64,000 nucleotides of DNA. It comes from an uncultured Archangium sp. (GTDB lineage Bacteria; Myxococcota; Myxococcia; Myxococcales; Myxococcaceae). Of the stretch, positions 1 through 9,460 are shown in pieces. The stretch is from assembly GCA_903905455.1 (NCBI GenBank), contig CAIVGN010000032.1, forward strand, positions 1 to 64,000. The letters run 5' to 3'. Made by a program: the position numbers and the translations under genes. The notes beneath the pieces are model-generated. The model saw only the letters and a program-made list of their open reading frames with translations, made no database searches and was not told where the DNA came from. Each line of letters opens with the position of its first letter. The stretch's first letter is position 1.

Positions 1-331
1 GGCCCTCGCCGGTGACCAGTGGCCGCGAGCCATAAACGAGCTGGTCCGCGAGCATTCGCGCGGGCTTGCCGGCCTCGAGGCGCACCAAGGCGCTGGCGAA
101 CGAGAGATCCCCCCCGCTGCGCATCGCGACCGAAGCCACCACCACCCGCGTACCGGGCAGCACGCTGCCGAGCACCGGGCTGCCCTCCCCATGCGTGAAG
201 CGCACCACGGGCTCGCTGAGCGTGGTGGCGAACAGCGGCTGGAACCGCAGCTCGCCCACCTCGCCGCGCGAACTCAGCACCGCGAGCTCCGGAGTGCCTG
301 CCAACGAGACCGCGAGAACGAGGGAGAGCAC
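1..331 (-). CDS. Secreted hypothetical protein, 3' part outside window
   Basis: An open frame runs from a GTG at 331 off the left edge, giving 110 codons. An in-frame TAA lies 18 nt upstream of the GTG, so the start is fairly well bounded although no good ribosome binding site is visible. The first residues (VLSLVLAVSLAGTPELAVLSS) look like a signal peptide cleaved near the AGT. The rest is rich in Val, Leu and Gly with no motif I recognise. It is probably exported; the function is unknown and the C-terminus is not visible. Confidence 0.55.
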   Translation of the reverse strand, partial: MLSLVLAVSLAGTPELAVLSSRGEVGELRFQPLFATTLSEPVVRFTHGEGSPVLGSVLPGTRVVVASVAMRSGGDLSFASALVRLEAGKPARMLADQLVYGSRPLVTGEG

Positions 332-390
332 TGGAGGGATTTCTTAGCTGATCTCCGGGGTTCCGCGCTCGCTTGGCTGGGGGTGCGTGC

Positions 391-1095
391 TCAGCCCGGG
401 CCGTGCTCGGTGGTGGCGCCGTCGAAGCGCTCGTGATCCGCCTCGGCGTCAGCGCGCGTGTGATGCACCACCCCGTCGCGATGATTGGGCGGCGAGTACA
501 CCGTATAGAACTTGAGGTGACCCGCGCCGGTGTTGGTGACGTTGTGCCGGGAATTCGCAGGGACGAGCACCGCGACGCCCTCGCGCACCGCTGACTTGAG
601 CCCGTCGATCACCACCTCGCCCTCGCCTGCCTCGAAGCGGAAGAACTGGTCGACGGGGTGTGCTTCGGCGCCGAGCTCCTCCTTCGGCTTCAGCGACATC
701 GCCACCAACTGCGAGAAGTGCGCGGTGTACAGCACGCGGCGGAAGTCGGTGTTGTCGAGCACCCGGCGCGAGAGGTCCTGCACGTAGCCCAACTTCTTCG
801 CGTCCCACCCGGCGTGCACGGCTTCGCGCACGCCCTCGAAGCTCTTGCCGGTGCGGTCCTCGTTCCACTCGAGCGCGAGCTTCTTCTCGAGGGCCTCATT
901 CCAGGTGGTGAAAGCCGCGCCGTACTGCACGTGCGCGCCGACGCCGTAGCGGTAGGCCGACTCCTGCTCGACCCAGCGCGCGTCGGTCTTGGCCTGGTCC
1001 CGCTTCACGCCATCCTTCACCTGGTTCCACATCAGGCCGTGCGTCTTCTCTTCCCAATACGGTGCGTTCCAGTCCTGCGGGACGAGTTCGTTCAT
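391..1095 (-). CDS. Cupin-domain protein
   Basis: A 234-aa protein with a single cupin barrel at about residues 125-210. The first cupin motif is HPVDQFFRFEAGEGEVVIDG (H146 and Q150 are likely metal ligands) and the second is around H184 (NSRHNVTNTG). The N-terminal 110 residues are a charged, Trp-rich extension without a recognised domain. The ATG at 1095 is preceded by AGGAGC; the frame is open further upstream, but that part lacks cupin-like sequence. Cupins of this type bind a divalent metal and small ligands, and the reaction cannot be read from sequence. It lies 117 bp downstream of the OYE-family gene on the same strand and may be co-transcribed. Confidence 0.8.
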   Translation of the reverse strand: MNELVPQDWNAPYWEEKTHGLMWNQVKDGVKRDQAKTDARWVEQESAYRYGVGAHVQYGAAFTTWNEALEKKLALEWNEDRTGKSFEGVREAVHAGWDAKKLGYVQDLSRRVLDNTDFRRVLYTAHFSQLVAMSLKPKEELGAEAHPVDQFFRFEAGEGEVVIDGLKSAVREGVAVLVPANSRHNVTNTGAGHLKFYTVYSPPNHRDGVVHHTRADAEADHERFDGATTEHGPG

Positions 1096-1212
1096 CGAAG
1101 TGCTCCTGGTTCGAGTCCCCCGGAACGAAGAGCAGCATCGATGCCAGCGCCGGCGCGCCTCATTCCGCGGCCCTGGCGCGCCGGTCGGCTTCAACCTGAT
1201 GCGTCCGGCGCG

Positions 1213-2667
1213 TCATTTCGATGGGCTGGGCCCGGGCTCCCATTCCGGCGCGAGCAGCCGTCGCCCGTCGTCGGTGCGCGCGGCCGTGGCGTCATCGGGC
1301 AGCCCCTTGAGGCGATCCCACAGCTGGCAGGTCACCACCTCGTGCGCCTGGTCGAGGCCCTCGCAGTAGCTGGTGAAGAGGCAGCGCCGCAGCTCCGCCC
1401 CGCGCCCCGTTCGCAACTTCAGGAACCAGTCGGGGTCGGCCAGCGACTGCCGCGCGCTGGCGATGGCGTCGGCGCTGCCCCTTTCGAGCAACGCCTCGGC
1501 CTGCTCGAAGGTGGCGATGCCCCCGCAGAGCACCACCGGCGTGGCGAAGCCGGCGCCGAGCACCGCGCGCTTCACCTCTTCCACCGCCTGGACATTGCGG
1601 CCCCAGGGCACCGCGAGCTTCGTGGTGGGCATGCACTCGTGGCCCGAGGGTCCGGTGTACGGGTAGGCCGAGGCGCCGACCTTCGGCTGCTTCGCGTCTT
1701 CGAACTTGCCGCCCCGCGAGAGCGAGAGGAAGTCCATCCCCGCGCGGGCGAACTCCACGCCGAAGAAGGCCGCGTCGTGGGCCCGGTTGCCGTCGTCGAT
1801 GATCTCGTCGGCGAGGAAGCGACACCCGACTGCGACGCTCGCCGGCACCGCTGCCCGTACCGCGCGGAAGACCTCGAGCGGCAAGCGCACGCGATGCTCG
1901 CGCGAACCGCCGTAACCGTCGGCCCGCGTGTTCCGCGCCGAGAGGAACGAGGCCATGGTGTACGCGTGGGCGAAGTGCAGCTCGACGCCATCGAAGCCGG
2001 CGCGCGCGCACCGCTGCGCCGCCGCGGCGAAGAGCGAAGGCAAGGTGCGGGGCAGCCCCTCGATGTGCGGCAGGTGGGTGTCCGTCACCCGCTCTCGCAG
2101 CCCCATGCGCATCGCCTCGAAGTCGCGGGCGGGGAGCAGCGAGCGCAGCGCGTCTTCGTCGAGCGTCAGCAGGTGCGCGCGCACCGCGGCGTCGTCGGTG
2201 AGGCCCAGGGCCGCGCGGAGCCGGGGCGTGACCTCGAGGAACCGCGAGAGGAACGCCTCGCGCGTGGGCCGACGCTTGATGGCGAGGAAGTCGATGAGCT
2301 GGATGAAGACCTTCGTCTCGCCCCCGCTCGCGGCCTTGACCGCGGCCACCAGCCGAGAGAGCCCTTCGACACAGCGCTCGTCACCGGCGCGCAGCAACGG
2401 CCCCGAGGGCACGTCGCGAATGCCCGTGGCCTCGACCACCAGCACGCCCGGACGTCCCCGCGCGAAGCGCTCGTACCAGGCGATGACCTCGGGGGTGACC
2501 TCGCCCGCTTCGTTCGAGCGCCACGGCACCATCGCCGGCACCCAGGTGCGCGTCGCCGCGGTGACCGGCCCCAGGGACAGCGGAGTAAACCAGCGCGACG
2601 CGCGGGCCTCTTCCTCGGTGGGCCAGTGGGTCACGGGGAGCAGCTTTTCTCGTCGCTTGTCGCTCAC
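1213..2667 (-). CDS. NADH:flavin oxidoreductase, Old Yellow Enzyme family
   Basis: A 484-aa TIM-barrel flavoprotein of the OYE/2,4-dienoyl-CoA reductase-like group. Family landmarks are the barrel sequence FDGVELHFAHAYTMASFLS, then NTRADGYGGSREHR (substrate and FMN contacts), then the C-terminal phosphate-binding part VVLCGGIAT and ADAIASARQSLADPDW. It should bind FMN and reduce activated C=C bonds with NAD(P)H. There is no C-terminal FeS/FAD extension as in true dienoyl-CoA reductases, although a short Cys-containing tail (LFTSYCEG) is present. The start is uncertain: GTG 2667 is used because more upstream starts run into the divergent glycosyltransferase gene at 2714, and GTG 2634 is an alternative. 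No clear ribosome binding site. Confidence 0.82.
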   Translation of the reverse strand: MSDKRREKLLPVTHWPTEEEARASRWFTPLSLGPVTAATRTWVPAMVPWRSNEAGEVTPEVIAWYERFARGRPGVLVVEATGIRDVPSGPLLRAGDERCVEGLSRLVAAVKAASGGETKVFIQLIDFLAIKRRPTREAFLSRFLEVTPRLRAALGLTDDAAVRAHLLTLDEDALRSLLPARDFEAMRMGLRERVTDTHLPHIEGLPRTLPSLFAAAAQRCARAGFDGVELHFAHAYTMASFLSARNTRADGYGGSREHRVRLPLEVFRAVRAAVPASVAVGCRFLADEIIDDGNRAHDAAFFGVEFARAGMDFLSLSRGGKFEDAKQPKVGASAYPYTGPSGHECMPTTKLAVPWGRNVQAVEEVKRAVLGAGFATPVVLCGGIATFEQAEALLERGSADAIASARQSLADPDWFLKLRTGRGAELRRCLFTSYCEGLDQAHEVVTCQLWDRLKGLPDDATAARTDDGRRLLAPEWEPGPSPSK

Positions 2668-2713
2668 GTCGGCCGAGGCATACCCGAAGACCGAGCGTGG
2701 TAGGAGCGGCCCC

Positions 2714-4330
2714 ATGCGAACGCTGGGAATGCTGGCCGCGCCGGGAACCTGGAACACGCCGGGACAACCGCTGGTGGGCCGAACGGTGGCCAACGCGCAG
2801 TTCCTCAAGGCGCTGCTGCGCTACTCGAGCTTCGAGGAGGTCTCGCTCTTCATCGGAGAGACGGCCGACCTCCACGCGCTGGAGCAACTCACGCAGCACT
2901 GGAACGTGCCGGAGGAGCGGCTCGCCGCGTACACCGTCTGGCAGTTGCCCGAGCTGCTCGCCCGCGGCCGCCTGGACGTGCTGCACCACGCCTCCCACGT
3001 CGACCGGCTCTACGATCTGCTCGCCACGCGCGATCGCTTCGCCAGCAAGACGGTGCCGGTGACGGGGCAGATCCACTCGCTGTCGTACCCGCGCTTTCAC
3101 CAGGAGCTCGCCCGCCACCTGCTGGTGCGCCCCTCGGCGTCGGACGCGCTGTTCTGCTCGTCGACCGCGGGCCGCGGGGTCATCGAGAAGAGCTTTGCCC
3201 GGCTCGAGAAGGAAGCGCAGGCCGTGGGCTTCGGAGGCGCGCTCCCCCGGTGGGACCTGCCGGTGGTCCCGCTGGGCGTCGACTTCGACAGCGTCCAGGG
3301 GGGCGATCGCCTCGCCACCCGCCGCGCCCTCAACCTCCCCGAGAACGCGTGCCTCGTGACCTGCCTCGCGCGCTTCACCGAGTTCGACAAGCTCGACCTC
3401 TTCCCCGTGCTGCGCGTGCTCGAGCGCCTCGTGAGCCGGCCCTCCGCGGGCATGCCCCCGGTGTACCTGCTGCTCGCCGGCGCCCGCCAGGGCACCAAGA
3501 CCCCGGAGATGATCGAGCTGTGGTCGCGGCACCTGGGCGTGTTCGATCGCCTGCGCCTCAAGGTCGACTTCACCGACGACGAGAAGAAGGACCTGCTCGC
3601 GGCCAGCGACATCTTCGTGTCCCCCGCGGACAACGTGCAGGAGACCTTCGGCCAGTCGGTCATCGAGGCCATGGCCGCCGGGCTGCCCGTCGTGGCGTCC
3701 GACTTCGACGGGTACAAGGACACCATCGACGACGAGGTGGGCGTGCGCGTGCCCACGCGGCTCAACGTCGACTGGAGCGAGCTGTCGGAGGTGGCCCCGC
3801 TGCTCTACGAGCGCCCGCTGCACCTGGTGCTGGGCCAGTCGATCGAGGTCGACCTGCGCGCGCTCGAGGAGGCGCTGCGCGGCCTGGCGATGGATCCCGT
3901 GCGCCGGGCGAAGCTCGGTCGCGCCGGCCTGGAGCGCGCCCGCAGCCGCTTCGGCTGGGACGTGGTCATTCCGCGCTACGAGTACGAGTGGCACCGGCTG
4001 GCGGCGACGGGCGCGAAGCCCTCGGGCCGAGCCCACCCGCTGCAGCTCGACTACGGCGACTTCTTCGGCCACTTCACCAGCGCCCCGGCCGATCCGTCAC
4101 GGCTCGTGGTGCGCGCCGAGAAGTCGCAGGACTTCGTGATCTATCCCGAGTTGAAGCACCTCTTCGTCGAGGAGGACGTGCGCGCGCTGCTCATCAACAC
4201 GACCACGCCGCGCACCCTGGCCTCGGTCGAGACCGAGATGCGCGCCCGCCTGGTGGATCGACGCCCGTGGATCGCGGGCTTCGTCGTCGGCTGGCTGGTG
4301 AAGCAGGGGCTGCTGCAGCTCGCCCCCTGA
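2714..4330 (+). CDS. GT4-family glycosyltransferase with C-terminal extension
   Basis: A 538-aa protein. The GT-B fold includes a Glycos_transf_1 domain at about residues 200-420, with ETFGQSVIEAMAAGLPVVASDFDGYKD carrying the E-x7-E nucleotide-sugar signature. It probably transfers a sugar from an NDP donor to a surface polysaccharide or lipid. The last roughly 95 residues, after the GT domain, contain a predicted small helical/winged region (DVRALLINTTTPRTLASVET) that resembles PqqD-like peptide-binding folds in pattern only. The ATG is preceded by AGGAG at 2702-2706. It is transcribed divergently from the flavoprotein gene and its stop codon abuts that of the next gene. Confidence 0.85.
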   Translation: MRTLGMLAAPGTWNTPGQPLVGRTVANAQFLKALLRYSSFEEVSLFIGETADLHALEQLTQHWNVPEERLAAYTVWQLPELLARGRLDVLHHASHVDRLYDLLATRDRFASKTVPVTGQIHSLSYPRFHQELARHLLVRPSASDALFCSSTAGRGVIEKSFARLEKEAQAVGFGGALPRWDLPVVPLGVDFDSVQGGDRLATRRALNLPENACLVTCLARFTEFDKLDLFPVLRVLERLVSRPSAGMPPVYLLLAGARQGTKTPEMIELWSRHLGVFDRLRLKVDFTDDEKKDLLAASDIFVSPADNVQETFGQSVIEAMAAGLPVVASDFDGYKDTIDDEVGVRVPTRLNVDWSELSEVAPLLYERPLHLVLGQSIEVDLRALEEALRGLAMDPVRRAKLGRAGLERARSRFGWDVVIPRYEYEWHRLAATGAKPSGRAHPLQLDYGDFFGHFTSAPADPSRLVVRAEKSQDFVIYPELKHLFVEEDVRALLINTTTPRTLASVETEMRARLVDRRPWIAGFVVGWLVKQGLLQLAP

Positions 4331-4336
4331 TCAGGG
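4325..4336. terminator. Palindrome spanning two convergent stop codons
   Basis: CCCTGATCAGGG is a perfect 12-bp palindrome that contains the TGA of the glycosyltransferase and, on the other strand, the TGA of the 999-aa lipoprotein gene. It has no loop or U-tract, so a terminator role is only possible. Confidence 0.2.
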
Positions 4337-7330
4337 AATGACGAGCTGCTGCGAGCTGGTACCGGTGATGCCGCTGGCCGCCGGCTGAAGGCTGTTCGAG
4401 CCGCCGGTGCCGCCCGGGCCGCCTGCGCCGTTGAGGCAGGTGTTACCGGTGGTGGCCGGCGAGTTGCCCGACACGAGTACGCAGATCGAAGGCCCGCCGG
4501 GACCGCCACTACCGCCACCGCCGGTGCCGCCCTGGCCACCCGTGGCGCCCGTCGCGCCGGTGCCACCGTTGTGCGTGTTGCAGCCGCTGCTGCGCACCTG
4601 GCCCAGGGCACCCGAACCTCCGGGACCACCACTGCCACCAGCACCACCATTCCCCCCGTTGCCACCGTTGCCACCGGCAGCGGTCGACATGGTGGTAGCC
4701 GTCAACGTGAGCGACGACGAAGTCGAGGTGACGGCGAAACTCCCGCCGCCGCCACGCCCCCCAACGCCGGGGGTTCCGCCGCAGCCACCGGCGCCACCAC
4801 CGCCACCACCGCCGCTGTCGATCCCGCTGCAGTCGGTGCAGAAGAAGTTCGTACCACCGGCGGTGCCGCCACCCGAGCCACCACCACCGCCGCCGCCGCC
4901 CGGCTTGGCGACACTTCCCGCCAGTCCCGGGGGAGGCACGTAGAGACCGGCGATGTCGATCACGCCCATCACCGAGCCTGCTGCCGCGTTCAGGCCGGGG
5001 TTGCCCGCGCCGCCGGGCGCCGTCACCGGGGGCGCCGGGTTGCCGTTGCTCGCGCTCGTCGTGCCGCAGGACCCTGCGGAGCCACCGGAGCCCGGGTTCC
5101 CCGCGGTGCCGCCGCCGGCGACCGTGCCGCCGATGATGCCGGTGTTGCCCATCGTCGTGCCGTTCACGCCGAACGCGCCGTCACCACCCGAGCCTCCGCA
5201 CGTGCCGGTCGCCCCGGTGCCGCGGGCCGTGGGCGTCGCGCCACCAGCGCCGGCGTTTCCTCCAGTCGGGCCGATGGCCCCCGTGCTGCCCGGCGTTCCC
5301 GCCGCGCCCGCGCTGCCGGCCCCGGCCTTGAGGTCGCAACCGTTCACGGTGAGCCCCGCCATGCTGTTGACCAGGCGCACCGCGACGCTCGAGCGGCCAT
5401 CGCCGTTCGCCTCGGTGCCGGTGGCGTTGGCCGCCACCACGCGCACGAACTGCAACTCGGTCGCCTGGGTGAGGTTCTGCGCCGTCACCGCCGTGGAGCC
5501 ACCGGAGATGATGGTGAGGTTCGCCGCGGCCCGGCTCCAGTTGTTGGTCGCGTCGTAGCCGCCGTACACGCTCACCCCGCCCCGCATGGTGACGGACTCG
5601 GCGTAGGTGCCGGTGGCGACGAGCACGGCCTTCTTCGGGCTCGCTGCGTCGGCAGCGACGATCGCCGCGCCGATGGTTTTCTTGGGCGACTGCCGCGTGC
5701 CCACGTTGGTGTCGGCGCCGGTGGTGGCCACGAAGATCGACGCGCTGGCGTCACCGTCCACGCCGTCGCAGTTCGAGTCGATGAAGAGCGGGTAGTCCGG
5801 CGCATCGACCCCGCTCGAGGTGCAGGCGTACTCGCAGCCCGTGGCCGCGAGGCCGTCGAGATCCACGAAGCCCACGTTGCACTGGAAGCCGCACATCGAG
5901 CTGGCGCACGACGAGGTGGCGTGGGCCCGCGTCGGGCACGGCACCCCGCAGGCGCTGCAGTGGTTCACGTTGGTGGTGGTGTTCACCTCGCACCCGTCGG
6001 CGACCACGTTGTTGCAGTTGCCGAAGCCCACGTTGCAGCTGGCCACGGTGCACGCGCTGCTGGCGCACCCCGGCGTGCCGTTGGCCACGGCGCACACGTT
6101 GTTGCACGAGCCGCAGTTGTTGAGGTCCGTACTCACGTTCTTCTCGCAGCCGTTGGCGTACGACTGGTCGCAGTCATCGAAGCCGGTGGAGCAGAGCTGG
6201 ATGCCGCAGGTCGAAGCCACGCAGGCGTAGGTCGAGATGTGCCCGTTGACCACGCTGCACGCCCGGCCACACTGCCCGCAGTTGAGCGGGTCGGTCACCG
6301 TCGAGAAGCCCTCGTCGACCGTGCCGTTGCAGTTGTTGTCGAAGCCGTCGCACACCTCGGCGCCGGTCACGGTGCACATGTACTCGCAGCCGTTGGCGTC
6401 GTTGCCGTCGGCGTTGACGAAGCCCGGGTTGCAGCTGGCGATGCGGCAGGTGCCGGTGGTGCACACGGGGGTGGCGTTGGCCCGCGCGCAGGGCGTGTTG
6501 CAGGTGCCACAGTGGGCCAGCGAGCTCTTGTCGAAGCCGTCGTCCACCACGCCGTTGCAGTTGTTGTCCTTCTCGTCACACACCTCGGTGCCCGCGGCCA
6601 GGGGCTCGCAGATCTGAGGGGAGCCGTTGATGCAGTTGCTCACCGTGCGTCGGCACTCGCCGCTGCCACAGGTGGTCTCGCCGAGGTTCTCGTCGGTCAT
6701 GCCGTTGCAGTCGTCGTCGCGGCCGTTGCACGACTCGGTGGTGGGCACGGTGGCGCTGCAGGCGTCGTAGCCATTGGGCGGCTTGCAGGTCTGCACGCCA
6801 GTGCAGGTGCCGATGGAGTTCGACTCGGTGCACGGCTTGGTCTGGCCCGCGGTGGCGGTGGTGCACTCGCAGGTGCCCGAGGTGGGCTGGCACTGCTTGG
6901 GGGCGTAGGCGCCGTTGGTGTCGGTGCCGTCGGCGCAGCGGTAGCTCGAAGGGCACTGGCCGTCGAAGGCGCAGTCACGCGCGCAGACCTTGGTGCCACC
7001 CAGCTCGAGGCAGCGATCACCGGGGTACGGGCAGTCCACGTTGAGCGCGCACGGCTGACACAAACCCGGGCGCTCCGGCACGCAGGCAAAGCGATCGTTG
7101 CTCGCCAGCGAGGTACAGATGTCGCCGGCCTTGCACACCGCGGAACACTTGCGGAAGCAGACCTGCGCCTTGCCCGGCAGCTTGTCGCACAGCGACGACT
7201 CGCACTCCTCGTCGGCCGCGCAGGCCAGGCCGTCTGCCTTGAGCGTGTTCTGCACCGGCGGGCGCGCGCAGTTGCAGCCGCTCCACAGGCCAAGGAACAC
7301 CGCGACGACAGAAAGTCGGAACACAGACAT
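4331..7330 (-). CDS. Large MopE-repeat, glycine-rich surface lipoprotein
   Basis: A 999-aa exported protein. A hydrophobic signal ends in a lipobox-like WSGC (C19), followed by Cys-rich segments. MopE-type metal-binding motifs follow at about residues 195-335 (ESCNGRDDDCNG, EVCDEKDNNCNG, EVCDGFDNNCNG), then several NGCE/NCGSC Cys repeats to about 500. From about 530 there is a DUF1565-like pectate-lyase-type beta-helix start (ATTGADTNVGTRQSPKKTIG). Residues 670-980 are a low-complexity Gly/Ala/Ser/Thr region with collagen-like GxxGxxG runs. MopE-type motifs bind copper or calcium in characterised members; the role here is unknown. It is probably displayed on the outer membrane. Its stop abuts the convergent glycosyltransferase stop. 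Confidence 0.85.
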   Translation of the reverse strand: MSVFRLSVVAVFLGLWSGCNCARPPVQNTLKADGLACAADEECESSLCDKLPGKAQVCFRKCSAVCKAGDICTSLASNDRFACVPERPGLCQPCALNVDCPYPGDRCLELGGTKVCARDCAFDGQCPSSYRCADGTDTNGAYAPKQCQPTSGTCECTTATAGQTKPCTESNSIGTCTGVQTCKPPNGYDACSATVPTTESCNGRDDDCNGMTDENLGETTCGSGECRRTVSNCINGSPQICEPLAAGTEVCDEKDNNCNGVVDDGFDKSSLAHCGTCNTPCARANATPVCTTGTCRIASCNPGFVNADGNDANGCEYMCTVTGAEVCDGFDNNCNGTVDEGFSTVTDPLNCGQCGRACSVVNGHISTYACVASTCGIQLCSTGFDDCDQSYANGCEKNVSTDLNNCGSCNNVCAVANGTPGCASSACTVASCNVGFGNCNNVVADGCEVNTTTNVNHCSACGVPCPTRAHATSSCASSMCGFQCNVGFVDLDGLAATGCEYACTSSGVDAPDYPLFIDSNCDGVDGDASASIFVATTGADTNVGTRQSPKKTIGAAIVAADAASPKKAVLVATGTYAESVTMRGGVSVYGGYDATNNWSRAAANLTIISGGSTAVTAQNLTQATELQFVRVVAANATGTEANGDGRSSVAVRLVNSMAGLTVNGCDLKAGAGSAGAAGTPGSTGAIGPTGGNAGAGGATPTARGTGATGTCGGSGGDGAFGVNGTTMGNTGIIGGTVAGGGTAGNPGSGGSAGSCGTTSASNGNPAPPVTAPGGAGNPGLNAAAGSVMGVIDIAGLYVPPPGLAGSVAKPGGGGGGGGSGGGTAGGTNFFCTDCSGIDSGGGGGGGAGGCGGTPGVGGRGGGGSFAVTSTSSSLTLTATTMSTAAGGNGGNGGNGGAGGSGGPGGSGALGQVRSSGCNTHNGGTGATGATGGQGGTGGGGSGGPGGPSICVLVSGNSPATTGNTCLNGAGGPGGTGGSNSLQPAASGITGTSSQQLVIP

Positions 7331-7439
7331 GGAAGGGACTCCTGCGACGGGGGCTGCCGGGGCGCAGCCAGCGGGGAAAGAACCTGCACTCTATACCCAA
7401 ACCCGCGCGGGCCCGTGTTCCCGGCCGTGGCGCGCCGCG

Positions 7440-8828
7440 TCAGTTCCCGTGGGTCATGTCTTCCGGCCGCACCCAGGCGTCGAACTGGGCCTCGGTCAGC
7501 AGGCCGCTGCCGACGGCCGCTGCGCGCAGGGTGAGCCCCTCGTGATGGGCCCGGTGGGCGATCTGTGCGGCCTGCTCGTACCCGAGGTGCGGCGCGAGCG
7601 CGGTGACGAGCATCAGCGAGTTCTCGAGGTGGCGGGCGATGTGGGCGCGCTGCGGCTCGAGGCCCTGCACGCAGTGCTCGCGGAACGAGGCCATGCCGTC
7701 GGTCAGCAGCCGGCACGACTGCAGCACCGCGTTGATCACCAGGGGGCGGAAGACGTTGAGCTCGAGGTGCCCCTGCGAGCCCCCCATGGAGACCGCCACG
7801 TCGTTGCCCAGCACCTGGGTGCACACCATGGTGAGCATCTCCACCTGCGTGGGGTTCACCTTGCCCGGCATGATGCTCGAGCCTGGCTCGTTCTCCGGCA
7901 GCACCAGCTCGCCCAGGCCCGCCCGCGGCCCGCTCCCCAACAGGCGCACGTCGGAGGCGATCTTGAACAGGCTCACCGCCAGGGCCTTGAGCGCCGCGTG
8001 CGCGTGCACCAGCCCGTCACAGCTCCCCAGCGCCTCGAACTTGTTGGGCGCGGTGTGCACCGCGAGGCCGGTCAAGGTGGCGAGCTCCGTGGCGACCGCC
8101 TCCGAATAGCCGCGCGGCGCGTTGAGGCCGGTGCCCACCGCGGTGCCGCCCAGGGCGAGCTCCTGCAAGTGCGACAGCGTGGCCGAGAGGTGCCGCTCGG
8201 CGTGGCGCAGCTGCGAGACGTAGCCCGAGAACTCCTGGCCCAGGGTCATCGGCGTGGCGTCCTGGAGGTGCGTGCGCCCGAGCTTCACGATGCCCGCGAA
8301 GGCCCGCTGCTTGAGTTCGAGCGCGTCGGCCAGGGCGCGCAGCGACGGCAACACGCGGCGGCTCACGCCCTCCAGCGTGGCGAGGTGCATGGCGGTGGGG
8401 AACGCGTCGTTGCTCGACTGGCTGCGGTTGACGTCGTCGTTGGGGTGCACCAGCCGCCCGGTGCCGCGCTCGCCCCCCAGCAACTCCGAGGCGCGGTTGG
8501 CGAGCACCTCGTTGACGTTCATGTTGCTCTGCGTGCCGCTGCCGGTCTGCCACACCGAGAGCGGGAACTCGGCGTCGTGGGCCCCGGCGAGCACCTCGTC
8601 GGCCGCGCGGCGGATGGCGTCGGCCTTCTTCGGGTCGAGGCCCGCGAGCCGCTCGTTGACGGTGGCCGCGGCCTTCTTCACCAGCACCAGCGCCTGGACC
8701 ACCTCGCGGGGCATCTTCTCTTCCGACACGCGGAAGAAGTGCAGCGAGCGCTGCGTCTGCGCCCCCCACAGCCGGTCGGCCGGGACGTCGATGGCGCCGA
8801 AGCTGTCTTTCTCGATGCGGGTGGCCAT
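7440..8828 (-). CDS. fumC: Class II fumarate hydratase
   Basis: A 462-aa fumarase C interconverting fumarate and malate in the TCA cycle, cytoplasmic. Diagnostic motifs are [46 protein letters not shown] and the superfamily signature [13 protein letters not shown]. Length matches the family. The start at ATG 8828 gives the usual short N-terminus ([11 protein letters not shown], then [11 protein letters not shown]). It begins 13 bp after the HAD hydrolase gene and is probably co-transcribed with it. Confidence 0.96.
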   Translation of the reverse strand: MATRIEKDSFGAIDVPADRLWGAQTQRSLHFFRVSEEKMPREVVQALVLVKKAAATVNERLAGLDPKKADAIRRAADEVLAGAHDAEFPLSVWQTGSGTQSNMNVNEVLANRASELLGGERGTGRLVHPNDDVNRSQSSNDAFPTAMHLATLEGVSRRVLPSLRALADALELKQRAFAGIVKLGRTHLQDATPMTLGQEFSGYVSQLRHAERHLSATLSHLQELALGGTAVGTGLNAPRGYSEAVATELATLTGLAVHTAPNKFEALGSCDGLVHAHAALKALAVSLFKIASDVRLLGSGPRAGLGELVLPENEPGSSIMPGKVNPTQVEMLTMVCTQVLGNDVAVSMGGSQGHLELNVFRPLVINAVLQSCRLLTDGMASFREHCVQGLEPQRAHIARHLENSLMLVTALAPHLGYEQAAQIAHRAHHEGLTLRAAAVGSGLLTEAQFDAWVRPEDMTHGN

Positions 8829-8841
8829 GGTGGCCGGAACC

Positions 8842-9438
8842 TTAACGCCGCGGAAAATCCCCGAGGCGCTCGAGTCGGGCATCGCCGTCGATGCCCAGCC
8901 CGAGAAAGTGCACCCCGGCGCTCCCCGCGGCCATCCGGTCGTACTTCGAGTCGCCCACCATCCACGCGTCGGCCGCGGCGGTCTGGGTCTCTGCGAGCGC
9001 GAGCAGCACCAGGTCGGGCGCGGGCTTGGCCAGCGGCACCCGGTCGGCGGTGGCCAGGGCGTCGAACAACCCCTCGAGCCCGGCCCGCGCGAGGATCTGC
9101 ACCGCCAGCGGGAACACGGTGTTGGTCACCAGGGCGCGCTTCACCCCGGCGTCGCGCAGCGCCTCGAGCAGCGGCTTCGCGTCGGGGTTCACCCACATGG
9201 CGTCGAGGTGGCGGACGAACTCGGTGACGTAGAACGCGTCCAGCTCGGCGGCGGTGCAGCGCAGCCCGAAGACCGGGATGTCGGCCGCCGTGCCCTGGCC
9301 GAAGGTGGGGAAGAACTCGTCACGGGTGATGGCCCGGCCGCGAAACCGCACGCCCGCCGCCTCCACCACGCGAAACCAGACCTCCTCGCTCTTGACGAGA
9401 ACCCCATCCATGTCGAACAGCACTGCGCGCGGCCACAT
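8842..9438 (-). CDS. HAD-family phosphatase
   Basis: A 198-aa HAD hydrolase with the DxDGV nucleophile motif [11 protein letters not shown] (D9 and D11), motif II threonine in LVTNT, motif III lysine in LAKPAPD and motif IV GDSKYD. The cap is the small helical type found in phosphoglycolate-phosphatase and beta-phosphoglucomutase-like enzymes, so it acts on a small phosphorylated metabolite; substrate unknown. Upstream partner of fumC in a two-gene unit. Its start codon is only 22 bp from the divergent Nudix gene start, so the two promoters must overlap or lie inside the genes. Confidence 0.88.
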   Translation of the reverse strand: MWPRAVLFDMDGVLVKSEEVWFRVVEAAGVRFRGRAITRDEFFPTFGQGTAADIPVFGLRCTAAELDAFYVTEFVRHLDAMWVNPDAKPLLEALRDAGVKRALVTNTVFPLAVQILARAGLEGLFDALATADRVPLAKPAPDLVLLALAETQTAAADAWMVGDSKYDRMAAGSAGVHFLGLGIDGDARLERLGDFPRR

Positions 9439-9460
9439 CGGTTTCGTCTATGTCCTCTGC

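Noticed and set aside
1109-1125. GGTTCGAGTCC, like the T-arm of a tRNA
   Set aside because: No matching acceptor, D or anticodon arms around it; it is the ribosome-binding region of the cupin gene.
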